Positions 14,534-22,547 of a stretch of DNA of 22,631 bases are shown in pieces (position 1 is the stretch's first letter; every line of letters starts with the position of its first letter). The notes below the pieces were generated by a model that ran no database searches, was not told where the DNA came from, and saw only the letters and a program-made list of their open reading frames with translations. Made by a program: the position numbers and the translations under genes. This stretch comes from Fusobacteriaceae bacterium UBA2433 (GTDB taxonomy: Bacteria > Fusobacteriota > Fusobacteriia > Fusobacteriales > Fusobacteriaceae): positions 1-22,631 of the forward strand of contig DDQV01000086.1 in assembly GCA_002342785.1 (NCBI GenBank), given 5' to 3'.

Positions 14534-14566
14534 AAAAAAATGCCAAAAATTATAGGCATTTTTTTT
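14534..14566. terminator. Bidirectional terminator between spoVG and proA
   Basis: An 11-bp stem (14534-14544 with 14555-14565, GC core TGCC/GGCA) is followed by a long T run on the plus strand and on the minus strand by T from the other arm. It lies between the converging spoVG and proA genes. Confidence 0.85.
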
Positions 14567-14593
14567 TATTTCTATTCTAAAAAATAATTTAGA

Positions 14594-15841
14594 TTATCTA
14601 ATTTGTCCATTTCCTCTAATTATGTATTTAACGGAAGTTAGTTCTTTGATTCCCATAGGTCCTCTAGCATGAAGTTTTTGAGTACTAATACCAATTTCTC
14701 CTCCAAATCCAAAAGCACCTCCATCAGTAAATCTAGTAGAAGCATTTACATAAACTGCTGCAGAATCTATTTCTCTCAGAAATTTTTGAGTATTTCTATA
14801 ATTTTCACTAATGATTGCTTCTGAATGTTTTGTAGAATAGAAATCAATATGTTCTATTGCTTCATCGATAGAATCTACAGTTTTAATAGACAAAATAAGA
14901 TCTAAATATTCAGTGCTCCAATCATTATTAGTTGCAGGGATTGCATTTGCTAGATATTTTATAGATCTTTCATCGGCTCTAAGTTCTACTCCTAAAGCAC
15001 TTAATTTTTCTCCTAAAATAGGTAATAAATTAGAAATACTGCTGTTATGAACTAGGAGAGTTTCCATGGCATTGCAGACTCCAGGTCTAGAAGTTTTAGC
15101 ATTGATAATGATATCTATAGCTATATTTAAATCTGCATATTGATCAACATAAGTATGACACAAACCAGCACCAGTTTCTATAACAGGAACAGTAGCTTTA
15201 GAAAGAATAGCTTCTTTTAAACTCTTACCACCACGTGGAATAATAACATCTATAAAATTATTCATTGTAATTAATTCATTTACACAACTTCTATCAGTGT
15301 ATTCAATTAATTGAATAGCACCATCAGGTAATCCTCTTTTTTTTCCTGCTTTAATAATTATTTTAGCTAATGCCATATTCGAAAAAATAGCATCTGAGCC
15401 ACCTCTTAAAATAATTGAATTTCCGGATTTTAAACTAAGAACAGCAGCATCTACAGTTACATTTGGACGAGATTCAAAGATCATTCCAATAACTCCTAAA
15501 GGAACACGAATTTGTGATATTTCCATTCCATTTTTATGTCTAAATCCACTTAAAGTTTCACCGATAGGATCGTCTAAATTTATAACTGTCCTAATTCCTT
15601 GAACCATATTTTTAATTCTTTCATCAGTCAAAGTTAATCTATCAATAAAAGCAGGTGTAAGTTTTTTTTCTCTTCCTTTTTGTAGGTCCTTTTCATTTTC
15701 TTTTTTTATAAATTCTATATTATTTAAAATTTCTTTAGCCATCTCTTCTAAGATATTATTTTTACTATTAGTATCCATTTGAAGTAATTTTCTAGAAGCC
15801 TTTTTGGCTAAGACTCCCATATTATTCATATATTTTTTCAT
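14594..15841 (-). CDS. proA: Glutamate-5-semialdehyde dehydrogenase (gamma-glutamyl phosphate reductase)
   Basis: The second enzyme of proline synthesis reduces gamma-glutamyl phosphate with NADPH. It has 415 residues, the family norm. Visible motifs are GVIGMIFESRPNVTVDAA and ILRGGSDAIFSN in the cofactor domain, VPVIETGAGLCHTYVD, the catalytic-Cys loop TSRPGVCNAMETLLVH, and the C-terminal FGGEIGISTQKLHARGPMG. The start at 15841 has AAAGGAG about 10 bases upstream and lies 18 bp after the proB stop codon, so the pair forms a proBA operon. In-frame ATGs at codons 5 and 8 are alternatives. Confidence 0.97.
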   Translation of the reverse strand: MKKYMNNMGVLAKKASRKLLQMDTNSKNNILEEMAKEILNNIEFIKKENEKDLQKGREKKLTPAFIDRLTLTDERIKNMVQGIRTVINLDDPIGETLSGFRHKNGMEISQIRVPLGVIGMIFESRPNVTVDAAVLSLKSGNSIILRGGSDAIFSNMALAKIIIKAGKKRGLPDGAIQLIEYTDRSCVNELITMNNFIDVIIPRGGKSLKEAILSKATVPVIETGAGLCHTYVDQYADLNIAIDIIINAKTSRPGVCNAMETLLVHNSSISNLLPILGEKLSALGVELRADERSIKYLANAIPATNNDWSTEYLDLILSIKTVDSIDEAIEHIDFYSTKHSEAIISENYRNTQKFLREIDSAAVYVNASTRFTDGGAFGFGGEIGISTQKLHARGPMGIKELTSVKYIIRGNGQIR

Positions 15842-15859
15842 AATTTTATGTCTCCTTTA

Positions 15860-16981
15860 TTAAAAAATAAACATGTTATCCATATGCACAACTTCGTCAT
15901 AGTCTTTATGTCCTAAAATATCGATGATATCAGAAGAATTATGTCCCTTGATAAGATCCACTTCAACTTGACTATAATTACAAATTCCAACAGCAACTTC
16001 ATTTCTGTCTTCGTCACAGATAGAGACAACCTCTCCTTTATGAAAATCTCCTTCACAGTCTATAATTCCAATAGAAAGAAGACTATTATGGTCACGCAAG
16101 GCAGTTATAGCACCATCATTTATAAATAATGTTCCTGTTTTTGTAGTTCCGTAAGTAATCCAATGTTTACGAGGATTTAATTTTCCTTTAGTTTCCAAAA
16201 ATAGTGTTCCGAGATCTTCCCCATCCATTATATCACCTATAATTGAAGGATCAAATCCTTTTGCAATAATCATAGGAATTCCAGCAGAAGTAACTATCTC
16301 TCCTGCACTTATTTTAGTGGCCATACCTCCAGTTCCTAAACTGCTTCCAGCCCCAGTAGATATACTTTTAATATGATCGTTGATTTTTGGAACTGTATTA
16401 ATAAGGGTTGCTTCAGGGTCATTTTTGGGATTACCTGTGTATAAACCATCTATATCAGATAGAATAAGTAAAAGATCTGTATCTACTAAAATAGATACAA
16501 AAGCTGATAAAGTATCGTTATCGCCTACTTTTATATCACCTACAGCTACAGAATCATTTTCATTAATAATTGGAATTATTCCCATAGAAATTAATTTTAA
16601 ACAAGAATTTCTAGCATTTAGATATCTTCTACGATTAGATATATCTCCCATTGTCAATAGAAGTTGTCCTATCTGTTTTCCATATTCAGAGAATAATTTT
16701 TGATATAGATGAATAAGAGCAACCTGTCCTACAGATGCAATAGCTTGTTTATCTGGCAATGTTTTAGGTCTTTCTTTTAGACCTAAACTACCCATTCCAG
16801 CTCCGAGAGCTCCTGAAGTAACTAAAACAATTTCATATCCTTTGTTTTGAAGGTTAGCTAATTCACGAACTAATTTATCTATTCTGGATAGATTTAATAA
16901 TCCATTTTCAAATGTAAGAGTAGATGTTCCTACTTTTATAACCAATCTTTTTGTATCCTTTAAATATTCTTTTCGAGTCAT
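15860..16981 (-). CDS. proB: Glutamate 5-kinase
   Basis: The first, committed enzyme of proline synthesis phosphorylates glutamate. It has 373 residues. An N-terminal amino acid kinase domain shows RLVIKVGTSTLTFENG, LVTSGALGAGMGSLG, INENDSVAVGDIKVGDND and GTGGMATKISAGEI. A C-terminal PUA domain (about 280-365, HWITYGTTKTGTLFINDGA then DFHKGEVVSICDEDRNEVAVG) completes the full-length form. The ATG follows AAAGGTGG. It faces away from the SLH-protein gene across a 237-bp gap. I see no T-box leader: the likely promoter is too close to the start for one. Confidence 0.97.
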   Translation of the reverse strand: MTRKEYLKDTKRLVIKVGTSTLTFENGLLNLSRIDKLVRELANLQNKGYEIVLVTSGALGAGMGSLGLKERPKTLPDKQAIASVGQVALIHLYQKLFSEYGKQIGQLLLTMGDISNRRRYLNARNSCLKLISMGIIPIINENDSVAVGDIKVGDNDTLSAFVSILVDTDLLLILSDIDGLYTGNPKNDPEATLINTVPKINDHIKSISTGAGSSLGTGGMATKISAGEIVTSAGIPMIIAKGFDPSIIGDIMDGEDLGTLFLETKGKLNPRKHWITYGTTKTGTLFINDGAITALRDHNSLLSIGIIDCEGDFHKGEVVSICDEDRNEVAVGICNYSQVEVDLIKGHNSSDIIDILGHKDYDEVVHMDNMFIF

Positions 16982-17014
16982 AAAATACCACCTTTAAATT
17001 ATATTTTTCTTTAA

Positions 17015-17024
17015 ATTATAGCAT
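17015..17024 (-). promoter_or_regulatory. Extended -10 promoter of proBA
   Basis: The minus strand reads TGCTATAAT here, a perfect -10 hexamer with the extended TGn element, about 35 bp upstream of the proB start codon. No good -35 lies 17 bp upstream, which is acceptable for an extended -10 promoter. Confidence 0.6.
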
Positions 17025-17152
17025 ATTTTTGGAGATTCTTTAAAAGTAAATTTTTTATGGTCGTTACTATTTTAAATTTTTCTTATAATTATCAAGAGCT
17101 AAAATGATTTTATTTTGCAAATTTTAAGTTTTATTTTTAACTATAAATGAAA

Positions 17153-17181
17153 TTGCTAACTAAAAAAACATATGCTATACT
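17153..17181 (+). promoter_or_regulatory. Promoter of the SLH-protein gene and probably pgi
   Basis: TTGCTA (17153-17158) and TATACT (17176-17181) are 17 bp apart, and TG precedes the -10 by one base (TGCTATACT), giving an extended -10. It lies about 38 bp upstream of the first start codon. Confidence 0.7.
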
Positions 17182-17218
17182 CAATGCATAGACTAAAGTT
17201 TATTAAATGGAGGAAAAT

Positions 17219-17647
17219 ATGAAAAAGATATTTATAATATTTATAATAGTCACTTCTATTACTTTTAGTTCTCAAATGTATAATGACATATCTAATGAAC
17301 ATTGGGCATATAGAGCAATTGAAAATTTATATAGAAATGGGATTTTACCAAAAGATTCGGCAAGTTTTGATGGAAATAAAAAAATTAGTAAGTATGATTT
17401 GATTTATTATTTATCTAAAACTTTAAATAAAATAGATGAAACAAAAGCGAGTCAATCAGATTTATTGATATTAGAACATCTTGTTTATGATTTTTCTAAT
17501 GAATTAAATAAAATAGGATTTAATACAGAGCAATACATAAAAAATATAAAATCTAATGAAAATAGTATAGAAAATTTAAAAAAAAAAGTTGAAAGTAATG
17601 AACTTAAAATTGAAAAATTAAGATTAGAATTGGAAAAAATAAAATAA
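17219..17647 (+). CDS. Secreted SLH-domain protein with C-terminal coiled coil
   Basis: A 142-residue protein starting at the ATG at 17219 after TGGAGG. A signal peptide (MKKIFIIFIIVTSITFSS) comes first. One S-layer-homology domain follows at about 20-70 (YNDISNEHWAYRAIENLYRNG, FDGNKKISKYDLIYYLSKTL). The tail, about 105-142, is a charged heptad-like coiled coil rich in Asn, Lys, Glu and Leu. SLH domains bind cell-wall polymers. The layout matches the N-terminal part of OmpM-type outer-membrane proteins of diderms, without the beta-barrel; I see no barrel remnant after the stop codon. It is 46 bp before pgi with no terminator, so the two are likely co-transcribed. The role as an envelope tether is inferred. 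Confidence 0.75.
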   Translation: MKKIFIIFIIVTSITFSSQMYNDISNEHWAYRAIENLYRNGILPKDSASFDGNKKISKYDLIYYLSKTLNKIDETKASQSDLLILEHLVYDFSNELNKIGFNTEQYIKNIKSNENSIENLKKKVESNELKIEKLRLELEKIK

Positions 17648-17693
17648 TTAATATATTATTTTTTAAAAAATAAGAAACTATAGGAGGATAAAA

Positions 17694-19040
17694 ATGAAAA
17701 AATTATCATTTAATTTTTCTAATAATGACCAGTTTTTTTGTAGTCAGGAATTAGAATTTATGAAATCTCATGTTGAAACATCTGAAAAAGTATTGATGGA
17801 AGGTACAGGAGCTGGAAATAATTTTTTAGGATGGGTAAATTTACCAGAAGATTATAATAAAGCTGAATTTGAAAAAATAAAAGAAGTTGCTAAAAGAATA
17901 AAAAAACAATCAGAAGTTTTAATTGTAGTTGGAATAGGTGGATCTTATTTGGGAGCAAAATCTGCAATAGAATTTTTAACACATACATTTTACAATGAAT
18001 TACCTAAAGAAAAAAAAGAGGCTCCAGAAGTATATTTTGCAGGAACAAATATTTCAGCAACTTATTTAAAGCATCTAATAGAATTAGTTGGAGATAGAGA
18101 TTTTTCAGTAAACGTAATATCAAAATCAGGTACAACTACTGAACCAGCAATAGCTTTTAGAGTATTAAAAAAATTACTTATAGAAAAATATGGTAAAGAC
18201 GGAGCAAAAGATAGGATCTATGCTACAACAGATGCTAAAAAAGGAGCATTAAAAAAATTAGCTACAGGAGAAGGGTATGAAACGTTTGTAGTCCCTGATA
18301 ATGTAGGAGGAAGATTTTCTGTATTAACGGCAGTAGGATTGCTACCTATAGCAGCAGCAGGAATAAATATAGAAGAACTTATGGCAGGAGCAAGAGCAGC
18401 GATGATAGATTATAAAAAACCATATGCTGAAAATGATTGTTATAAATATGCTGTAGTTAGAAATATTCTTCATAGAAAGGGTAAAGATATAGAATTACTA
18501 ATAAATTACGAGCCTAGATTACACTATGTTGCAGAGTGGTGGAAACAGTTATTTGGTGAATCTGAAGGTAAAGAAAATAAAGGATTATATCCTGCATCAG
18601 CAGATTTTACTACAGATTTACATTCTTTGGGACAATATATTCAAGATGGAAAGAGAAATCTTTTTGAAACTTTGATTAATATAGAAACTCCAGAATTAGA
18701 TATGGTTATAGAAGAAGATGATTTAAATTTAGATGGATTAAACTATTTAGCAGGAAAAACTATGGATTATGTAAATAAGATGGCAGCTGAGGGAACTAGA
18801 TTAGCCCACAAAGATGGAAGTGTACCTAATTTAATTATTAATTTACCAGAAGCGACTCCTTATCATTTAGGATATATGTATTATTTCTTCCAAAAAGCTT
18901 GTGCAATTAGTGGATATCTTTTAGGAGTAAACCCTTTTGATCAGCCAGGTGTAGAAGCTTATAAAAGTAATATGTTTGCGTTATTAGAAAAGCCGGGATT
19001 TGAAAAAGAAACAGAAGAAATCAAAAAAAAATTAAAATAA
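17694..19040 (+). CDS. pgi: Glucose-6-phosphate isomerase
   Basis: Interconverts glucose-6-phosphate and fructose-6-phosphate. It has 448 residues, the shorter form common in Firmicutes-like bacteria. Visible motifs are VVGIGGSYLGAKSAIEFL near 80-97, the sugar-phosphate-binding VISKSGTTTEPAIAFR near 142-157, FVVPDNVGGRFSVLTAVG, and the C-terminal GVNPFDQPGVEAYK with the catalytic Lys. A strong TAGGAGG precedes the ATG. It lies downstream of the small SLH gene and ends at a bidirectional terminator. Confidence 0.97.
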   Translation: MKKLSFNFSNNDQFFCSQELEFMKSHVETSEKVLMEGTGAGNNFLGWVNLPEDYNKAEFEKIKEVAKRIKKQSEVLIVVGIGGSYLGAKSAIEFLTHTFYNELPKEKKEAPEVYFAGTNISATYLKHLIELVGDRDFSVNVISKSGTTTEPAIAFRVLKKLLIEKYGKDGAKDRIYATTDAKKGALKKLATGEGYETFVVPDNVGGRFSVLTAVGLLPIAAAGINIEELMAGARAAMIDYKKPYAENDCYKYAVVRNILHRKGKDIELLINYEPRLHYVAEWWKQLFGESEGKENKGLYPASADFTTDLHSLGQYIQDGKRNLFETLINIETPELDMVIEEDDLNLDGLNYLAGKTMDYVNKMAAEGTRLAHKDGSVPNLIINLPEATPYHLGYMYYFFQKACAISGYLLGVNPFDQPGVEAYKSNMFALLEKPGFEKETEEIKKKLK

Positions 19041-19045
19041 AAAAT

Positions 19046-19075
19046 TTAGACCACAGATATTTATCTGTGGTCTAA
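19046..19075. terminator. Bidirectional terminator between pgi and the HAD gene
   Basis: A 13-14-bp perfect stem (19046-19059 with 19062-19075, core GACCACAG/CTGTGGTC) with a minimal loop lies between converging genes. It is followed by T-rich sequence on both strands. Confidence 0.85.
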
Positions 19076-19080
19076 TTTTA

Positions 19081-19548
19081 TTATTTTCTCAAAGTAGCGA
19101 TAAGTCTCTTTGAATTTTTAAAGTATTCTATAGCATCTATAGGGTTTTGACAAACAATATCAGATGCAAGAAGTGTTTTTGTATAGATACCTTCATGATT
19201 AAGAATTCCTATTCCTAGAATAGATTCTTTTAGCATAAGTAAATCATTTTGACCATTTCCTAATGCTACAACATTAGATGTATTTAACTTTTGGACATAT
19301 TTTGCCTTGGCTTGATCTTGGTTTTCAATTCCAATTTTAAATATTTCACAATTAACTCCTCCTAATTCTCTTTCTACAGAACCAAAGGTATCAGCTGTAA
19401 TTACATGAAATTTTATATCTGTAGATAATTCATTAATCAGGTCTGCAACTCCTTTTATAAGTTTTCCATCTAAAGCTATAGTTCCATTATAATCTGAAAC
19501 TATATGTTTTATCTCAAGAGGTTTCCCTCCAGGAATATTTATTTTCAA
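19081..19548 (-). CDS. HAD-family phosphatase (soluble P-type ATPase-like)
   Basis: A 155-residue HAD hydrolase. Motif I is SDYNGTIALDG with the nucleophile Asp19; Asn and Gly-Thr give the DxxGT pattern of P-type-ATPase-like members. Motif II is the Thr in HVITADT. A Lys region (ENQDQAKAKYVQKL) and motif IV GNGQNDLLML complete the active site. There is no cap domain or membrane segment. The substrate is unknown. The TTG at 19548 is the best start, with AGGAGG 8 bases upstream. It lies 43 bp after the remnant of a DUF89 phosphatase gene on the same strand, so both probably belonged to one operon. Confidence 0.85.
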   Translation of the reverse strand: MKINIPGGKPLEIKHIVSDYNGTIALDGKLIKGVADLINELSTDIKFHVITADTFGSVERELGGVNCEIFKIGIENQDQAKAKYVQKLNTSNVVALGNGQNDLLMLKESILGIGILNHEGIYTKTLLASDIVCQNPIDAIEYFKNSKRLIATLRK

Positions 19549-19591
19549 ATGATCATCCTCCTAAAATTATTTTTATTTGAAGTCAATTTTT

Positions 19592-19998
19592 TTATTTATT
19601 GATAGAATAGTTACCACGTTCTATACATATAAAACTTATAGGTTTAACATCTATTTTTTTTGCTACAACTTCACATTTAGTTATAAATAATAGAAATACA
19701 TTTGTTTTATCTATATTACTTAAAGTTTTATAATTTCATTGACCTTTTGTCATAACTATATCCAATTTATAAAAAAGGTCTTTAAATTCTTTTTTTATAT
19801 TTTCTAAAATAGTACCAGGAGCATCGTCACCATTATCTATAACTTTTGTAATCGCCCCTATTTTTAATGTTTTAGTATCTATCAGAGTCACATCATTTCT
19901 TCGCTTTTTAAATCATATATATTTAAAAAATCTGCTACTTTCATACCTTGTTTGATGAGAGATGGAATACAGTATAAAGTTGTTTGTATATTAACCAC
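19592..19998 (-). pseudogene. Decayed DUF89 (ARMT1-like damage-control phosphatase) gene
   Basis: Two pieces in different frames resemble the two ends of a DUF89 protein. The first (19998 down to about 19893) reads TLYCIPSLIKQGMKVADFLN, like the conserved N-terminal Cys-Pro motif region. The second, in another frame, reads DVTLIDTKTLKIGAITKVID, then NGDDAPGTILENIKKEF and KLDIVMTKGQ. There an in-frame TGA (19738-19736) replaces the Gly codon of the family motif KGQGN. It continues NYKTLSNIDKTNVFLLF to a stop at 19592. The family is normally about 280 residues or more, so the middle is deleted, and the likely start codon reads ATA (19989-19987). The family call comes from memory of the motif, not a search. 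Confidence 0.72.
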
Positions 19999-20005
19999 CT
20001 TTTTT

Positions 20006-20031
20006 ATATTCCCTTTGATATTAGGGAATAT
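20006..20031. repeat. Perfect 8-bp inverted repeat upstream of the DUF89 remnant
   Basis: ATATTCCC (20006-20013) and GGGAATAT (20024-20031) flank a 10-base loop. It lies between the promoter at 20082-20110 and the remnant gene, so it could be an old operator or a leader hairpin. Confidence 0.5.
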
Positions 20032-20081
20032 TTATTTTATTAATAATATTTTTTATAATGATTGTGTATATGCATGCTATA

Positions 20082-20110
20082 AATATAACCTTCTTTTATG
20101 CTGTTGTCAA
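20082..20110 (-). promoter_or_regulatory. Consensus promoter driving the DUF89 remnant and the HAD gene
   Basis: On the minus strand a perfect TTGACA (20110-20105) is followed after exactly 17 bp by TATATT (20087-20082). No other good promoter is evident before the HAD gene, so this one probably still supplies it by reading through the pseudogene. Confidence 0.7.
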
Positions 20111-20274
20111 TTAAATAACGGAGAAACAAAATATTTAAAATAGTAATTCTATAAAGAAAAATAAAATATTTATTTAGCTTGTTTTTTCTTCTTCACATTA
20201 ATTTCACAGAGCTCGGTTATTATATCTATCTAAAGAAAACAATAAAATTAAATAAAAATTAAGGAGTGATCAAA

Positions 20275-21089
20275 ATGAAGAAAAAAATAATAATAGGTTT
20301 ATTGATGGTATCAGCACTATCTTTTGGAGCTACAAATAATAATTTAGAAAATATGAAAAATATGTATAAAAGTAATCAAAAAATGTCATACACTACTCAA
20401 ATGATAAATAACTTAACAGAGGGACAAAAGATAGAATTAGCTAAATTGAGGAAAGAAAAAAAGAAACTAATCATAAAAAAGGTTTAGAAATGAGATCTGA
20501 AGAGCTAAAGTTAGAAAAATTATTAGTACAAGATAAGATAAACTGGAAAAGTGTTAAGCAAATAAATGACCAAATATCAAAATTGAAAGCTGAAAAAAGA
20601 CTAGAAAATATAAAGTTTAAAAGTGAATTAGAAGAAAAATTTGGAATATTTATGGGACATAATAAAGGTGGTAATATCGGAAAAAGAATAAATAGAAAAA
20701 ATGGAAATGAAATAGAAAATCAAAATAAAAAGAGAGAAAATAATTTAGAAAAAATAAACAGTGGAGACAAAACAATGTCATCTCGAATTCAAATGATGAA
20801 TAATTTAACTGAAAATCAACAAACAGAATTGAATAAATTAATAAAAAAAAGAAAAGAAGTTAATTATAAAAAAGATTTAGATACAAGATTTAAAGAATTA
20901 GAACTGGAAAAATTATTAGTGCAAGATAGTATAAACTGGAAAAAAGTTAAAAAAGTTAATAAAGAAATATCAAACATAAAAGCTGAGCAAAGATTAGATA
21001 ACATAAAATTTAAAAGTATTATAGAAGAAAAATATGGAATATCTATGGGAAATAAAGCTAAGATGAATAAAAAAAGAAGATATGAGTAG
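20275..21089 (+). CDS. Secreted Spy/CpxP-like protein with two LTXXQ repeats, split by a -1 frameshift
   Basis: The ATG at 20275 follows AAGGAG. The signal peptide is MKKKIIIGLLMVSALSFGA. The zero frame runs 70 codons, to a TAG at 20485-20487. The -1 frame then continues without interruption to 21089, giving about 271 residues in total. Each half contains a Leu-Thr-x-x-Gln motif (LTEGQ, LTENQ) and a long charged helix region ending EEK(F/Y)GI, resembling the periplasmic Spy/CpxP chaperone family. The two halves are tandem copies, and copy 1 is exactly one base shorter. The break is at an A run reading A AAA AAG in the zero frame, so it may be programmed slippage, phase variation, a real mutation or a sequencing error. 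The downstream part could alternatively restart at an ATG at 20490, but would then lack a signal peptide. Confidence 0.7.
20383..20660 (+). repeat. Tandem domain copy 1 (LTXXQ unit, 278 bp)
   Basis: It encodes a 93-residue unit once the frameshift is corrected. Aligned without gaps to copy 2, about 59 of 93 residues are identical, including ELxLEKLLVQDxINWK and RLxNIKFKS. Confidence 0.8.
20457..20463 (+). other. A AAA AAG slippery heptamer at the frameshift point
   Basis: In the zero frame the codons are GAA AAA AAG, so bases 20457-20463 read A AAA AAG. This is the same -1 slippery heptamer used by E. coli dnaX. Slipping back one base continues GAA ACT AAT, which restores alignment with copy 2. 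GAGG ends 5 bases before it, a possible Shine-Dalgarno-like stimulator although closer than in dnaX. I saw no obvious downstream stem-loop. Confidence 0.65.
20775..21053 (+). repeat. Tandem domain copy 2 (LTXXQ unit, 279 bp)
   Basis: An intact 93-codon unit in frame. It is one base longer than copy 1, which places the frameshift as a single missing A in copy 1. Confidence 0.8.
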
Positions 21090-21094
21090 AAATT

Positions 21095-21138
21095 AAAAAT
21101 AAGGAGTAATATTTAAATAATTATTACTCCTTATTTTT
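21095..21138 (+). terminator. Terminator after the LTXXQ gene
   Basis: A perfect 17-bp stem (21095-21111 with 21122-21138, core AAGGAGTAATA) with a 10-base loop ends in five T. The element AAGGAG is part of the stem and is not a ribosome binding site for any gene here. Confidence 0.85.
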
Positions 21139-21269
21139 AATATGGTTATATTTTTTTAAGAGGGTGTCCAGAAAAGTCTGCAAATAGGAAAAAAAGTTCC
21201 TATGATAATTTTTAATACGATAAAAATTTATGTTTTTTATTAATTCAAGTATAATTTTAAAATTTAAGC

Positions 21270-21306
21270 ATGTCAAGCGAGCCTTTAAAAAAAGGCTTCT
21301 TGGCAT
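21270..21306 (-). terminator. Stem-loop downstream of the transposase
   Basis: AGCCTTT and AAAGGCT, extended by imperfectly matched ATG-CAAG arms, form a hairpin about 12 bp after the transposase stop codon on the minus strand. It may terminate the transposase transcript or block read-through into the element. Its T tract is weak. Confidence 0.5.
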
Positions 21307-21317
21307 ATTTTTTTACT

Positions 21318-22547
21318 TTATTCAGGGATTCTATCTGCATACATTATTGATAATTCACCATAGATATTCCCCCAATTTCTAAGAGGATAAACCCATTTCT
21401 TTGTTGCTATTTGAGTTGCTAGATACAATGCTTTGAGTAGTCCAGTGTCTGAAGGAAAAATGCTTCTTTGACGATTTAGACGCTTGTAAGTACTATTTAA
21501 ACTTTCTATTGCATTGGTAGTATAAATCACTTTTCTTACCTCTGAAGAAAACTTAAAAATAGGAGTTAGTACATCCTAATTGCTATTCCAGCTCTTCATA
21601 GAATTAGGATAAGACTTATTCCATTTATCTGTAACTTCAACCATTAATTCATATCCTCTTTCTTCAGAAGGGGCAGTGTATATTGTTTTTAAATCTTTCG
21701 CGTATTCTTTTCTATCTTTATACGATACATATTTAAGTGTATATCTAACTTGATGTACGACACATCTTTGATACTCTGTTTCTGGAAAGGCTACCGAAAT
21801 ACTCTCTTTTATCCCAGATAAACCATCTGCGCACATTATCAAGATATCTTTAACTCCACGATTTTTAAGCTTATTAAGAACACTTAACCAATATTTACTA
21901 CTTTCATTCTGTCCAATATATAATCCTAAAACTTGTTTATAACCATCTTGATTTACGCCTAAGACAACATAAGCTGCTAATTTTCGAATTATTTTATCAT
22001 CTCTAACAGAAAAATGAACTGCATCAATGAAAACAATAGGGTATAGAGCACTTAATGGTCTATTTTGCCATTCCATAATATCAGGTAATATTTTATTCGT
22101 AACATTAGAAACAAAACTTTGACTAATTTCAAAACCATAAATATCTTCAATTTGTTCAGAAATTTGATTAGTAGTAAGACCACGCGCATACATAGCAATA
22201 ATTTTTTCATCAATTTGTGAGATTTCTTTTTGTCTTTTAGAAACAATTTTAGGTTCAAAAGAACTTTCTCTATCCTGAGGAACAGATAAGTCAAATTCTC
22301 CATAATGACTTCTAACCTTTTTACTTTTATGTCCACTTCGAGAGTTTAAAGAATCGCTTCTTTGACCTCTTTCATAACCTAAATGTTCATCCATTTCAGC
22401 TTCCATGATATTTTTAATAGTTCCACCCAAAAGATCTTTCAAAGCATCTTGAATATCTTCTGCAGTTCTAATATCATATTCATTTAATAACCCAGCAATA
22501 ATTTGCTTTTTTCCATCCGATAAATCATTCTTTTTTCTTTTTGTCAT
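21318..22547 (-). pseudogene. IS256-family (mutator type) transposase interrupted by an amber codon
   Basis: Read through, the frame spans 409 residues, the usual IS256 transposase length. DDE residues are Asp175 (FIDAVHFSVRD), Asp241 (CADGLSGIKES) and Glu348 (YTTNAIESLNSTYKRLNRQR). At codon 324 there is TAG (21578-21576) where relatives have Trp before DVLTPIF (sequence NSN, stop, DVLTPIFKF), so a single TGG-to-TAG change explains it. Both sides stay in the same frame. The truncated 323-residue product lacks the catalytic Glu and should be inactive unless the amber codon is suppressed. The ATG at 22547 has AAGGAGG upstream. Confidence 0.88.

Noticed and set aside
15876..15884. TTATCCATA, an 8-of-9 match to a DnaA box
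   Set aside because: It is a single copy inside the proB coding region, away from any origin-like gap.
20055..20075. Iteron-like match in the gap before the LTXXQ gene
   Set aside because: It has at least four mismatches at otherwise fixed positions in AT-rich DNA; probably chance.
19952..20143. A 63-residue plus-strand ORF
   Set aside because: It has no ribosome binding site, odd Cys/Tyr-rich composition, and lies antisense to the DUF89 remnant and its promoter.
21124..21306. A 60-residue minus-strand ORF at the left end of the IS
   Set aside because: It spans the terminator, the terminal repeat and a hairpin, has no Shine-Dalgarno and no family resemblance.
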